The notes under the pieces were generated by a model. It was not told the DNA's origin. It saw only the letters and a list, made by a program, of their open reading frames with translations, and did not search any database. Shown piece by piece: positions 1 to 11,234 of a stretch of 64,000 nucleotides of DNA. This stretch comes from Molossus alvarezi (Eukaryota; Chordata; Mammalia; Chiroptera; Molossidae), in contig CM073890.1 of the NCBI GenBank assembly GCA_037176705.1, positions 100,988,591 through 101,052,590 on the forward strand, given 5' to 3'. Position numbers and translations under genes: made by a program. The stretch's first letter is position 1; every line of letters begins with the position of its first letter.

Positions 1-2562
1 GCTTCTTAAGGTATATTCCTAGAAGTGGGATCACTGGATCAAATGGCAATTCAATTTTAATTTTTTGAGGTAACAGTATAGTGTTTTCCATAGTGGCTGC
101 ACCAGTCTTCATTCCCACCAGCAGTGTACTAGAGTCCCCTTTTCTCCACACCCTCGCTAACACTTGTTGTTTGATGATTTGTTGATGGCAGCCATTCTGA
201 CAGGTGTGAGGTGATACCTCATTGTTGTTTTAATTTGCATCTCTCTGATGATTAGTGATGTTGAGCATTTCTTCATATGTCTCTTGGCCATTTGTATGTC
301 CTGTTTGGAGAGGTACTATTTAGGTCCTCTGCCCATTTTTTAATTGGATTCTTTGTCTTCCTTTTGTTGAGTTGTATGAGCACTCTATATAATTTGGAAA
401 TTAACCCCTTATCTGATATATCATTGGTAATTATGCTCTCCCATATTGTGGGTTGCCTTTCCATTTTGATGGTTGTTTCTTTTGCTGTGCAGAAGCTTTT
501 GAGTTTGATGTAGTCTCATACGTTCATTTTTTTCTGTTTCTATTGCCTTAGGTGATGTATCAGTGAAAATTCTGCTGCTATGGTGTCTGAAATTTTGTTG
601 CCTACGGGGTTTCTTCTAGGATTTTTATGGATTCATGAGTCACATTTAAGTCTTTTATCCATTTTGAGTTAATTCTTGTGTATGGTGTGAGTTGATAGTT
701 TAGTTTCATTTTTTTGCATGTAGCTGTGCAATTTTACCAACACCATTCATTAAAGAAACTGTCTTTACTCTATTGTATGTTCTTGCCATGTTTGTCAAAT
801 ATTAATTGAGCGTAATGTCTTGGGTCAATTTCCTGGTTCTCTATTCTGTTCTGCTGATCTATCTACCTGTTCTTGTGCCAGTACCAGGCTGTTTTGATTA
901 CAGTAGTTTTGTAGTATATCTGGTGTTGTGATGTCACATACTTTTTCCTTCTTTGTCGAAAATTTCTGTGGCTATTCGCGGCCTTTTTGGTTTCACATGA
1001 ACTTTTGAAGTATTTGTTCTAGTTCTGTGAAATATGTGGTTGGTATTTTGATGGGGACTTCATTGAATCTATAGATTGCTTTGGGTAGTATGAACATTTT
1101 AATGATGTTAATTCTTCCAATGCATGAACAAGGCATGTGCTTTCACTTTTTTTATATCTTCGTCTATTTCTTTTTTCAATGTCCTGTAGTTTTCTGCAAA
1201 TAGGTCCTTTATTCCTTTGGTTAAGTTTATTCCTAGGTATCTTAATTTTTTTGCTGTGATGGGAAATGGAATTGTTTTTTAGTTTCTCTTTCAGTGAGTT
1301 CCTCATTGGTGTATAAGGATGCTGTTGATTTTTTTACCTTAATCTTGTATCCTGCTACTTTGCCAAATTCATTTATTAACTCTAGTAGATTTTTGATGGA
1401 GTCTTTAGGGTTTTCTATGTATACTATCACGTCATCTGCGAATAATGAGTTTCACTTCCTCCTTTCCAATTTGGATCCCTTTTATTTTTTCTTCATGTCT
1501 GATTGCTGTGGCTAAGACTTCCAATACTATGTTAAATGAGAATGGTGAAAGTGAGCATCACTGTCTTGTTCCTGTTTTTAAGGGAAATGCTTTTAGTTTT
1601 TGCCCATTGAGTATGATGTTGGCTGTAAGTCTTTCATATATGGCCTTAATTAGGTCAAGATATGATCCCTCTATTCCCACATTGATGAGCGTTTTTATCA
1701 GAAATGGGTGCTGGATTTTATTGATAATGTTTTCAAAGTCTTTTGATATGATCGTGTGGTTTTTATCTTTCAATTTGTTTATGTGGTGTATCACACTTAT
1801 TGATTTGTGAATATTTTACCAGCCGTGTATCCCTGGGATGAATCCCTCTTGGTTATGGTGAATAATTTTTTTGATGTTTTGCTGGATCTGATTTGCTAGT
1901 ACTTTGTTCAGGATTTTAGCATTTATGTTCATCGTGAATACTGGCCTGTAGTTTTTTTTTTTTTTTTCTTTGTAGTGTCTTTTCCTGGTTTTGAAATTAG
2001 AATTATGCTGGCCTCATAAAATGAGCTGGGAAGTTTTCTGTCTTCTTGAATTTTTTGAAATAGTTTGAGGAGAATGGGTGTTCTTCTTTGAATGTTCGGT
2101 AAAACTCTCCTGTTCAGCCGTCCCGGCCTGGGCTTTTGTTTTCAGGGAGAGTCTTGATTACATCTTCAATTTCCTTGGTTGTTATTGGTCTGTTCATGTT
2201 TTCATCTCTTCCTGGTTCAGTTTTGGGAGACTGTGTGTTACTGGAAATTTGTCCATTTCGCTTAGATTGTTTAATTTGTCGCCATATAATTGTTCATAGT
2301 ATTTGCTAATGACCCTGTGTATTTCTGTGGTATTTGTGTGATGTCAGTTGTTACTTCTCTTTCATTTCTGATTTTGTTTATTTGGGTTCTCTCTCTTTGT
2401 TTTTTGGTGAGTCTAGCTAAAGGTCCATCAATCTTGTTTATCTTTTTGAAAAAGTAGCTCTTTGTTTCACTGATCCTTAGAAACTTTTTTTTTTTCTTTT
2501 GGTCTCCATGTCATTTATTTCTGCTCTGATCTTCACTATTTCCTTCCTTCTACTTGCTCTGG
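1..2562 (-). mobile_element. 5'-truncated L1 (ORF2 part), minus strand
   Basis: This is the L1 ORF2 reverse-transcriptase region read on the minus strand. It runs parallel to about 37,678-40,240 of the full-length L1 in this window, so the two copies can be aligned base for base. The reverse-transcriptase active-site motif SLFADD lies at about 1430-1450, and conserved L1 text such as [31 protein letters not shown] is in frame at 1558-1794. Several frameshifts break the frame, so it is dead. The 3' end lies beyond the left edge of the window. The 5' truncation is near 2562, where similarity to L1 stops at a change to AT-rich unique DNA. The target duplication cannot be checked because one end is missing. 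Confidence 0.93.
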
Positions 2563-3119
2563 GGCAAAATTCCTATTTCTTTATAGACAAACTGAAAGAT
2601 ATATATTTTTATTATTGAATATAATATGCTAGTAAGCAAATCTTTTGTCTATGCTAATTAAGAAGTATTATAATCAATAACTGAATATACAAAAATGTGA
2701 AATATTTATGTTTATTGAATATTAATATATATTAACTCTAATATATTCCCCCAACTGGTATATTCTCATAGCTTTTAACAATCAACAAAATGCTAATGCC
2801 ATTTCTCCTCTTATACTACTATAAAGCCATAATTTGAACATTAGGTAGATAAAGAAATTATAAAAGAACTAGATATTCTTCAGACATACTTAGCCACTTA
2901 AGGACTTTATTTTCAAAGCTGTTAGAATTTCTTGGTGGGGAGGATGTATCCAAACTGCCATAGCACTTTGTTTATATCTTTCATTGAAATACTATTTTAG
3001 AATTATTTATACTCATGAATTTATAATTTATGCATTCACAAAAGTATTCCACTATAAAAAGTAAAATAACATTTAAAAACCTCATTTGGCTCATATCTTA
3101 CTCCCACCATCTTTCTCTT
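2563..3119. other. AT-rich unique DNA
   Basis: Nothing coding and no repeat was recognised between the truncated L1 and an L2-like stretch. It is strongly AT-rich with short TATA/ATAT runs. Confidence 0.5.
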
Positions 3120-3900
3120 CTATTTCATGCTTAGACCTTTTGGAATACTTGTTCAAATTTAACGACTCCCAATCTTCACCACACATGTTGTTTAAATGAT
3201 TGTGATCTGTCTTCTGTCTCCACCACCAGATGTTGTTTTTGCCCAGGACACCAGCACTAACTTTTTTTTTTTATCCTCACCCGAGGATATTTTTACTTGA
3301 GATAGAGCAGGAGGGAGAGAGAGAGAGAGAAGCATCGACATGAGAGAGACACATCGACTGGTTGCTACCCACACAACCCCAACTGGGGCCGGGAATAAAC
3401 TGCAACCAAGGTACATGCCCTTAGTGGGAACTGAACCGGCCTCTCTGGTCCACGGGCCGATGCTCTAACTGCTGAGCCAAACCGGCCAGGGCACCAGCAC
3501 TAACTTTTTTGTGAAAGTAAACTTTTACATTGTAGCTGCCTTGACTTCTCCGTATTGCTTGCATTCATTGAAGTTCCCATTTCTTAAATGTCATTTTGCC
3601 TTCCTCAGTGTCTACTTTCTAACATTCTGCCCAAACATTAAATTTGTTATTTTTTCAGGATTCTGTCCTAGGCTTTCTTTTCTTCTCACTTGAACACTTG
3701 CTCTGGATGACCTCCTTTATTCCTATGCCTGCCATTACCATTTCTGGGTTTATCTTTCTCAAATGTATCTCCAGCATCGATCACCTGAACAAACTCCAAG
3801 TTCATATATCTACCAGGCTCCGGCAGATTTCAAATAATCATAACCAATTAAATTATTTATGTGTTTCTTCAAATTATATGTTTCTTTGCTTTTCCTCATG
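3120..3900 (+). mobile_element. L2 LINE fragment, interrupted by a VES SINE
   Basis: The stretch 3600-3870 follows the L2 consensus order: TTCTGTCC-TAGGCTTTCTTTTCTTCTCACTT, then a CTCTGGATGACCTCC block, then CATATATCTACCAGGCTCC, as in the L2 ORF2 3' half. The part before the SINE (about 3120-3248) is pyrimidine-rich and could be the same copy, with less certainty. It is ancient and heavily diverged. Confidence 0.65.
3249..3510 (-). mobile_element. VES SINE with 19-bp target duplication
   Basis: This is a tRNA-derived VES SINE in inverted orientation (body 3268-3491). The poly-T, the hairpin TCCTC-ACCC-GAGGA at 3274-3287, the GA-rich part and the tRNA-like head (GCTGAGCCAAACCGGCCAGGGC) appear in order. 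The flanks CACCAGCACTAACTTTTTT (3249-3267 and 3492-3510) are identical, which fits L1-mediated insertion. Box A and box B are diverged from the RNA polymerase III consensus. Confidence 0.95.
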
Positions 3901-4517
3901 ATTCCTATCTTAGGTACTTCCGTGAAAAAAAAAACTCCAGGATGAAAAATTACCTGCAAGAAACGTCAGGGAAAGCATCTTGGGGACATCTGTAGAAGAT
4001 GAAGGAAAGTGGGGTTGCCAGAGAGAGCACTGGATTGTAACACTGTGGCATCACAGGCTTTGGCCAGCTGCACAGTGAGCTCTGGAGCGGGAATAGCCTT
4101 GTAAGGTTTTCCAGATTGAGGCAGGGGAATTGAACATTTGTACCACGGTATTCACCTGTCATTAAATGTGGGCTGACCCTTGACAGAGAATTAGTTACCT
4201 CAGGAGACGTATCTCCTTTGGTCAATAGCAGCAATTCATTAGGAACACCTCAGTTGTAAATCAGCAGCTGACAACATTCCTGGTAACTGGATGAATGAGG
4301 GACTCATTCCTGAAGGGTGATTTTGGTGGCTGAACAAAGAATCTACGACAGGCCATGACTTAGAACACATGAATCAACCCAGCTAGGTACATTTTCTACA
4401 GGATTCTTATTAGCCTCATTCTGGAGTGATTAGATACCCCAAATGAGTGCCAATTATGTTTTTCCTCACCCCCACTATATAATACATTCCTACCTGCTAG
4501 AATGGAGACAGTGCTTT
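3901..4517. other. Unassigned unique DNA
   Basis: The composition is mixed, with an A8 run near 3928. A 94-codon minus-strand frame (3950-4234) has no recognisable protein similarity and no splice or promoter context. I see no repeat family here. Confidence 0.4.
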
Positions 4518-4712
4518 TAAATTACATTTTTTATTTTTAAATTACATTTATTGGGTTGATATTCTTTAATAAAACTACTTAGGGTTCAGGGGTAAAATTA
4601 TATGATACATCATCTTTATATTGCATTGTGTGTTTACCAATCAATGTCAAATCTCCTTTTGTCTTCATATATTTGACCATGTTTACCATTTTATTAACAC
4701 CCCCCCCCCATA
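4518..4712 (-). mobile_element. Old L1 3'-end fragment
   Basis: The order of blocks (TTATTGGGTTGATATTCTTT, GGTTCAGGGGTAAAATTATA, TGATACATCATCTTTATATTG, GTGTGTTTACCAATCAATGTC, then a C10 run) matches the inverted 3' UTR of laurasiatherian L1MA-type elements as I remember it. The subfamily name cannot be confirmed by eye. Confidence 0.6.
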
Positions 4713-5414
4713 GCCATGTGGCCCTGCAGATGCCCATGCAATGGACTGATGGACTGGAAACACAAAATAATCTAGCCTGATGCTGTGTTGGGCTTTGCAG
4801 ACATGGGACAGAAACTCTAGGCAAGGCTTTAATTCTAGACCCATTGAAGTCATAGGTTCACTTCTTCCATGGAGGGACAGAGGGAAATGGGGCCTTGGAA
4901 ACTCAGGGGTGTAATTCCACAGAAATAAAGGCTTCTAAAATATCTCATCCTCCCATGTGAGTCTCAGAAAATTCTTGTTCTCAGGATATCACAAGAAGCC
5001 TACTCCCACCAGCAACTGGTGGGGAGGAGGAGATCTTCCCACAGATAACAGAATTACCTGCTTTCTGAGCCTCAGAATTTTATGCTTGCCAAAACCATGT
5101 AAGCAGGAAAGATAAACCCTGAGTTGAAATGTATGTTAATCCCAATCAAAAATCATCATTGTCCTATCAGTAGGAAAGTGATACTACGTGACAACAGGTA
5201 TTGGGGGGGACTCAGCATTGGTCTATTCTACTAGATCTTCAGACATCAGGGTTGAAGAGTGTGGGACCCCACTCTCTTGAGGTCATGCATAACTATGATC
5301 CCTGCCACCAAGGCTAATGTGTTATGAATCATTGTGTCAATGCTCAACGATTGAAGTTTGTTGATGCCATTCTGTCTACTTGGTTAGTTAGTGTCTCTTC
5401 TATAGAGCATGGTC
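4713..5414. other. Unassigned DNA, possibly old retroviral-like
   Basis: This has higher GC than the surroundings, with phrases such as TTGAGGTCATGCATAACTATGATCC near 5277 that look like decayed coding text of an old element. I could not name a family, and no open frame of interest is present. Confidence 0.3.
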
Positions 5415-5698
5415 TCTGGTGGCTTTTTATTTTTTTTTAATTTTTTTAATTTTTTTTATCCTCACCCGAGGATAATTTTCCATTTTTTTGTACAGATAGA
5501 GTGGGAGGGAGAGAGAGGAAGAAACATCGACGTGAAGGGACACATCGAGTGGCTGCCTCCCGCACGACTAACCAGGGCCGGGGACAAACTGCAACCGAGG
5601 TACGTGCCCTTAGCGGGAACCGAACCCGGGTCTCTCCGGACCGCAGGCCGACGCTCTAACCGCTGAGCCAAACTGGCCAGGGCTCTGGTGGCTTTTTA
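5415..5698 (-). mobile_element. VES SINE, target TCTGGTGGCTTTTTA
   Basis: Inverted VES SINE (body 5430-5683) with the terminal hairpin ATCCTC-ACCC-GAGGAT at 5458-5473 and a well-preserved head containing GTTCGGTTCCCGCTAAGGGC in sense. Flanks TCTGGTGGCTTTTTA occur at 5415-5429 and 5684-5698. A second SINE is flanked by the same target on its other side. Confidence 0.93.
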
Positions 5699-5731
5699 AA
5701 TTTTACTTTTTAAAATTTTCACTTTAGGATA

Positions 5732-5733
<2 letters not shown>

Positions 5734-5768
<35 letters not shown>

Positions 5769-5947
5769 GATTTCAGAGAGAGAGGAAGGGAGAGGAAGAG
5801 AGAGGGAGAAACATCTATGAGAAAGAAAAACATTGATCGAGAAACACGATTATTTGCCTTCTAGTCACGCCCCAACTGGGGATCAAACCCACCACCCTTC
5901 AGTGTACAGGACAATGTTCTAACCAACTAAGCCACACTGGCCAGGGC
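5734..5947 (-). mobile_element. Older tRNA-derived SINE with (ATT)n tail
   Basis: This SINE, inverted, has a tRNA-like head (sense GCCCTGGCCAGTGTGGCTTAG) and a CT-rich 3' part, but differs in the middle from both VES forms seen elsewhere in the window. Its tail has become an (ATT)n microsatellite at about 5735-5769. The sequence CCTGGTGGCTTTT at 5948-5960 repeats the target of the neighbouring SINE. Confidence 0.88.
5735..5769. repeat. (ATT)n microsatellite in a SINE tail
   Basis: About eleven tandem ATT units form the expanded A-rich tail of the inverted SINE that follows. Confidence 0.9.
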
Positions 5948-5960
5948 CCTGGTGGCTTTT

Positions 5961-7097
5961 AACTTACATTCCAAAGATCTTCATGCTTCGTGCCTGCTGC
6001 TACAGCCCCATCCACGTACTATTTCTTGAGAGTTCTTTATCTTTAATCTCCTTTCACACTTAAAAAATAATAATTTTCTGATCAAAAAACAAGTTATTCA
6101 CCTTAAGTGCTGATGTTAGAAAATGGGAAAATTAATCAAGGCACAAAGTAAATGTTTGTATCATATACCTAATAGTTGATTCCGATCTTCACTCCTGATC
6201 GGAATGGCAAAGGATGTATTAACAAAAATAAGTCAATCTACTAAGGTACTACATCTTGGTACAGCAGATGCAATTGAGGCAAACACTTTTAAAAGCTCTT
6301 CTTTGCAAAGATTCATCTGAATTTATAGGAGCCAGGCTGGTTTAATAGAGCTATATTGAGATCACTACTTCTGCATATTTTAAATCTTCAATAACCTTTG
6401 TCAGTCTTCCCCTACCCAGATGAAGTATTGTTTTTTACTTAAATTATGGTTTGACACACAGGTTAGAAGATTTCATGTGGTTTTCCCAATGAGCTATCTC
6501 TTACCCCATATACCACAGAACTACTATGATGGTTCTGATAACTATCAAGTCTGTTTATTCTACCTGTACAGTTACTAAAATGATCCCTGAATTGGTTTTA
6601 TGGGACCAATGGACTCATGATGAGCCAGATTTGGCCATAGGGTTCCATGTTTTATTATAGAACCCACAATAATGTCTTCTGGTCCATGTATCAATGTCAA
6701 CTTTAATAATTTTGATATGTCTGAATATTTCAGTTCCCCCATATGTACGATTACCATCTAACTGGAATTAGTTGCATTTAGGGAAGAATTACTTAATACA
6801 CTTGCCAAGATATTACAGCATTTTTCTTCAAGAGAACTGGCCTCTACTTTAGTCAATGATTTTGAGACTGAGATGAATTCTATTACATCCTCTGCCCTTA
6901 CCCACTAATCATTCATCCTTGATACACAAATTTTAACTTCTGTGTATGGAGAAATACTCTGATTGGCTGTTCTCTTCCCATTGGAACACTATGTTCTGTT
7001 CTGTTCACTATTGCAAGAATCCTCTGTAGTTCAGGATTTCTGGCTGCCAGTCTGACATTGTTATTTATTGCTTAATTGTACTGCTTTCTACTTGTAT
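5961..7097. other. Unassigned AT-rich DNA; weak old-element text
   Basis: No gene was recognised. A minus-strand frame at 6575-6757 reads like decayed coding sequence, but I cannot place it in a family. Confidence 0.3.
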
Positions 7098-7339
7098 TTA
7101 AACATAGTCCATTGCCTGGCTGGTGTGGCTCAGTGTCTGAGCATCAACCCATGCACCAAGAGGTCACCAGTTTGATTCCTGGTCAGGGCACATGCCCAGG
7201 TTGTGGGCCAACTCCCCAGTGGGAGTCATGTAGGAGGCATCCAATCGATGTTCTCTCTCATCAATGTTTCTACCTCTCTCTCCCTCTCCCTTTCTCTCTA
7301 AAATAAATAAGAAAAAAAAAAATTAAACATAGTCCATTG
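7098..7339 (+). mobile_element. Short-type VES-like SINE, 17-bp duplication
   Basis: The tRNA-derived SINE body is 7115-7322 in sense orientation: CCTGGCTGGTGTGGCTCAGTG head, GGTCAGGGCACATGCCCAGG middle, CTCTCTCC tail and A-rich end. The flanks TTAAACATAGTCCATTG (7098-7114 and 7323-7339) are identical. This form lacks the TCCTC/GAGGA hairpin of the long form. Confidence 0.95.
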
Positions 7340-8930
7340 ACCTCTATTACTTTGAGATCCTGTCTTCCCTGTTGTTCCTATTGCTATTAAGGAGACTGAT
7401 TCTGCAACAGCATCCCATATTGTCACTCATGTCTTAGAGAAGATAGTACCATTGAGCCTTTCAGCAAGGGCTGTCAGCTTCACTAATAGTAAAGTATCTT
7501 CCAGGAAATCCTGTAAAACATAGTCAGTTAAAGAAGTTTTTTGAACTTATGTCATATGTTTTATTTAACAATGGCCAATTTTTACCATCATCCCCTCCTT
7601 CCTTTGACACAGCCCCCCAAAGAATTGAGTGCCTACATACTCGGCTGGCTTTTTCCAGTATATGTTGACTAGGTCACTTTTTTTCACTAGAAGACTTAGC
7701 ATTAATTCTATTTGATTCTCATTATAATCTGGTGGTCAGATTCTTGAGAAGGGGTGACTTCTATTATCAAGGAGGAGGTCCCCACATCATTCTAAAAGCA
7801 AGACTAGGCAAAAGACATATTGGAGAAGTAGACTACTTCTTCATGCTTAGGGAGTTCTGAAAGACCTTGGTTCTCATAGATCTTTAGCACATTGGTTCAG
7901 CGGTCCCTTTACAACTCCAGCCAAGCCCCTGGTCTTTCCAATCAGTGTTTTGACCTCAGAATAGCAGAATTGTCAAGATGAGAATCCAACCTCTCCTGGC
8001 ATTATTCTACATTCATAACTAAGTCCTAGGCTTGATGTTTAAGTTTCTGTTCTTTGAATACAGAAGATAAATGTCTTTTTCAAAGTGGCCTTCTGACTTG
8101 CACAGCCACTTAGGTTGGTGATTAATAATCACAGCCTTGTCTTTCTTTGACATATTGGTAGCACTTAATTATAGGCAACTGACCCCACAGTCCTTTGGAT
8201 CATCAGTTCCCACCACAGCTTGTAAATGTCTAAGCTACTGTACCATTCAGTATTTTTTTCCATTAGTAATCCATCTGAATTCCTCAGTAGTAAAATTGTA
8301 CCACTGCTATGTCCAGGGGCAAACACTATTTCACATACCACCAATATGCTTATCCTTGGGGGCAATTAGCCAACAAATAAATAATCAAGGTCTAAAAATC
8401 CTATTTTAAACCTCTCTAGAACAACTCCTTGTTCAACTGTATTAAGTCAATTGAAATAGAATCTGAGAGAAAAATTCCCTGGCAAGAAGTTTACTGAATA
8501 GGTAAACCTATAAAGAGTAAGGGAAACAGAATCAGTCAATGGAAGAAGTTGAATTTCAAGAACAATGTAGGTAGAATATAGGCCAGCAAACACCCAGAGG
8601 CTCTGGAGCATCCACAGGCTCTCAGGGTGGCTTCCTTGAGGGAAAGAGGAATAGATCTTCTATAACTGCATTAACCAGTCATTGGATATTGGCTACTCCC
8701 TGGGAAAAAAATATACATTTGAAAAAGAATACCCCTTTAGCTAAGGACGATTCCTAGAAGCAACTCAGACGAGAGCCATCAGCTACCAATGCTCTGGGAA
8801 CCTAAGGCAATAAGTGCCCCCATCATGAAGGGGAGGTTATTAGTTGCATATGCTAACATTTTGTAATTATCCACTCGGTGAGTGGCATCTTTATCCAACC
8901 AGTGTTCCACCTCCTAATCGTGAGAGGCAT
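7340..8930 (-). other. Possible old endogenous-retrovirus remnant
   Basis: This gene-free stretch keeps a 66-codon minus-strand frame at 8165-8365 and other decayed coding-like text. The layout reminded me of the 3' part of an ERV-L-type pol region, but no catalytic motif can be pointed to. It may simply be unique DNA. No intact frame exists. Confidence 0.25.
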
Positions 8931-9287
8931 GCTTGACAATATCCACGTACAATTAATCAAATCCTGGCCATTCTACCTCTCAGGTAGCTCCTGAAGCATT
9001 CACTTCTCCTATCCTCACTATATCTATTCCAGTTAGGACTACCATCACTTCCCACCTAGGCACCTGCACCATTTTCCTCACTGTCATCCCACCTTTAGTC
9101 ACGTCTCCTGTCAACGCATTAAGTATTGTAGGTGGAGTGATATTTTAAAATTCTTACTCAACTCATTAAAGTAACTCAAAATGTTTGTAAATACATTACA
9201 GTGAAGTCCAAATTTTGTAAAATAGCTAACAACATCCCCCTATGGCATGTCTGATTTATATTTTTAACCTCATTGCATGCTATTTTA
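8931..9287 (+). mobile_element. L2 LINE, left half (split by an MLT1 LTR)
   Basis: L2 3'-region text in order: a tract with CCATTCTACCTCTCAGGTAGC, then CACTATATCTATTCC, ACTACCATCACTTCCC, a TGATATTTTAAAATTCTTACTC block and GTGAAGTCCAAATTTTG. It stops at the LTR and resumes after it. Confidence 0.78.
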
Positions 9288-9669
9288 TGCTAGGGCTGCT
9301 GCAGCAAAGGACACAGGCTGGGTAGCTTAAATAGCAGAAATTTATTTTCTTATAGTTCTGGAGGCTGACAGTCCAAGGTCAAGTTGTTGGTAGAGATTAT
9401 TTCCTCTGAGGCCTCTATTCTGGGCTTGTAGATGGACAGCTTCTTCCATGGTTTTCACAAGGTGTTTCCTCTTTGAGAGTCTGTGTCCTAATCTCTTCTT
9501 CTTATAAATTCATCCATGATATTTGATGAGGGCCCACCCCTAATACACTCATTTAACCTTAGTCACCTCTATAAAGACCCTATCTCCAAATTTAATCGCA
9601 TTCTGAGGTACTGAGAGTTAGGACTGGAACATATGGATTTGGGGGGAGTACAATTCAGTTCATCATCCA
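9288..9669 (-). mobile_element. MLT1-type LTR (ERVL-MaLR), minus strand
   Basis: The sequence is the reverse complement of an MLT1/MaLR long terminal repeat. Diagnostic blocks are GGCTGGGTAGCTTAAATAGC, AGAAATTTATTTTCTTATAG, TTCTGGAGGCTGACAGTCC, TAAAGACCCTATCTCCAAAT and GGAACATATGGATTTGGGGG. It sits within an L2 copy, so the L2 is older. This is a solo LTR; no internal region was found beside it. Confidence 0.88.
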
Positions 9670-10075
9670 TGCCACCTTTAACCTGTGGTGAAGTGCATTA
9701 CATCTCCAAATGTTCCGTGCTCATACTTAATTTGAGCTATTCTACATATGGTTTCCTGATTTTAATTATTTGCCATCCCTCTTCTCCCTTCTTTCAGGTT
9801 GGGAATTGAACGTCATTCTCACTAGAACACATCCCTTGTACAATATGTACAATTGAATTAAGCGGCTTTTCTCTGAGTTCCCATTACACTCTTTTCATTC
9901 ACAGCTCAGCACTTTCAGATGTTATTTTAATTTCATACTTACTCATTCACTTCCCCCATTGGACTGTAAACTCCGAAAGGAAAGAAATATTGTCTTATTC
10001 ATGATTACGGCCCCAGGATCTCGCAAAACACCTAACATGGATTAGATTCACCATAAATAATTTTGACTTTATATG
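9670..10075 (+). mobile_element. L2 LINE, right half (3' end)
   Basis: This continues the L2 copy after the LTR and ends with the diagnostic L2 3' block: TTGGACTGTAAACTCC, then AAATATTGTCTTATTCATG, then a decayed CCTAACATGGATTAG...AATAAT end. Confidence 0.8.
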
Positions 10076-10400
10076 TTTTTTTACATTATTAATTACTTAG
10101 GGGCAGAGTGTGTACTTTATTTAATATTTTTTTCTAGTATAGCATCAAGAAATTTTCTGTTTGCCTAATAATAAGAGTAGAATAATTATTGGTTCAAATT
10201 TATTTAAATAACTTCTTAAAATACCTTGTCAATTTTTGAAACACCACAGAAATTTGATTACTTCAGGAATAATGCAAAGTATGGCTATAAACTTATCTGC
10301 ATGTTCACATTTGATAGATTCTGCTTATGCCTATCATATCAATAATTTGTTTACAGAAATGGATCTTAAATGCTAGGTCAATGAAACATTTGGATTTTAT
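10076..10400. other. AT-rich unique DNA
   Basis: This lies between an L2 3' end and a VES SINE and consists of TTTAAAT/AATAAT-rich sequence. I see nothing coding or repeated. Confidence 0.5.
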
Positions 10401-10647
10401 AAAAAATGTCTTAGCCCTGGCCGGTTTGGTTCAGCGGTTAGAGCGTCCGCCTGCGGTCCGGAGAGACCCGGGTTCGGTTCCCGCTAAGGGCATGTACCTC
10501 GGTTGCAGTTTGTCCCCGGCCCTGGTTGGTCGTGCGGGTGGCAGCCACTCGATGTGTCCCCTTTCACATCGATGTTTCCCTCTCTCTCTCTTCCTCTCTC
10601 TCCCTCCCACTCTGTCTGTGAAAAAAAAAAAAAAAAAAAAGTCTTAG
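10401..10647 (+). mobile_element. Young-looking VES SINE lacking the 3' hairpin
   Basis: The body runs 10415-10640. The polymerase III boxes are close to consensus (A box TGGTTCAGCGG at about 10428, B box GGTTCGGTTCC at about 10474) and CpG sites are kept, which suggests recent insertion. It ends CTCTGTCTGTG followed directly by A20, so it lacks the roughly 30-base hairpin segment present in other long-type copies. The right flank GTCTTAG matches the left AATGTCTTAG. Confidence 0.95.
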
Positions 10648-11234
10648 AGTCAATACTTTCATATTAAACATGTTCCCAAAAGCAATGAATACCTTAATAA
10701 AATATTTGAGAAGCAATCTGTGTATTTTTCATTGATTTAAAATAAGATTAAAAGACGCATTTAAGGATATTTTGGGGAAAGGGTGGCGCAGTACACCCGG
10801 ACATTTATTTATAATGGGAAAAATGAGATCGGAACGCTGGAAGAATGGAAGTGAGGAGAAATACGGAAGCAGGTAATCTTTGGGGGTCTTTCTGAGAAAC
10901 AAACCCTATAAATTAAGAAGTATAGAGGAATTTAGAAAAACATCTGAATTAATGTATTAATTTCAGAGACAGAGATTTGACATAGTAAGATTTAACTTCC
11001 CAGTCCTCTGACCACAAGTTCAGTAAGAGCAGCAAACCAGGGCCTCGTATATGGTACATAACACTAAATTCTCAAACAGAATGCATCTTGCACCAAATAT
11101 ACTGCGCATCTGTAGTTATGAGATGATATGAATCCATATCATTCTGTAGGAAATGCGTTGTTCTCTGCCTTGTGTTGGACACTTCTTTTTGGTGCACTAG
11201 AATTCTATGTCCCTGCAATACCTTTCCAAAATGT
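10648..11234. other. Unassigned unique DNA
   Basis: The composition is moderately AT-rich, without open frames over 60 codons and without a recognisable repeat. Confidence 0.45.

Noticed and set aside
10327..10647. 106-codon frame with RLERPPAVRRDPGSVPAKG text
   Set aside because: This is a VES SINE read through; the same peptide text recurs at 14.2, 50.6 and 58.0 kb.
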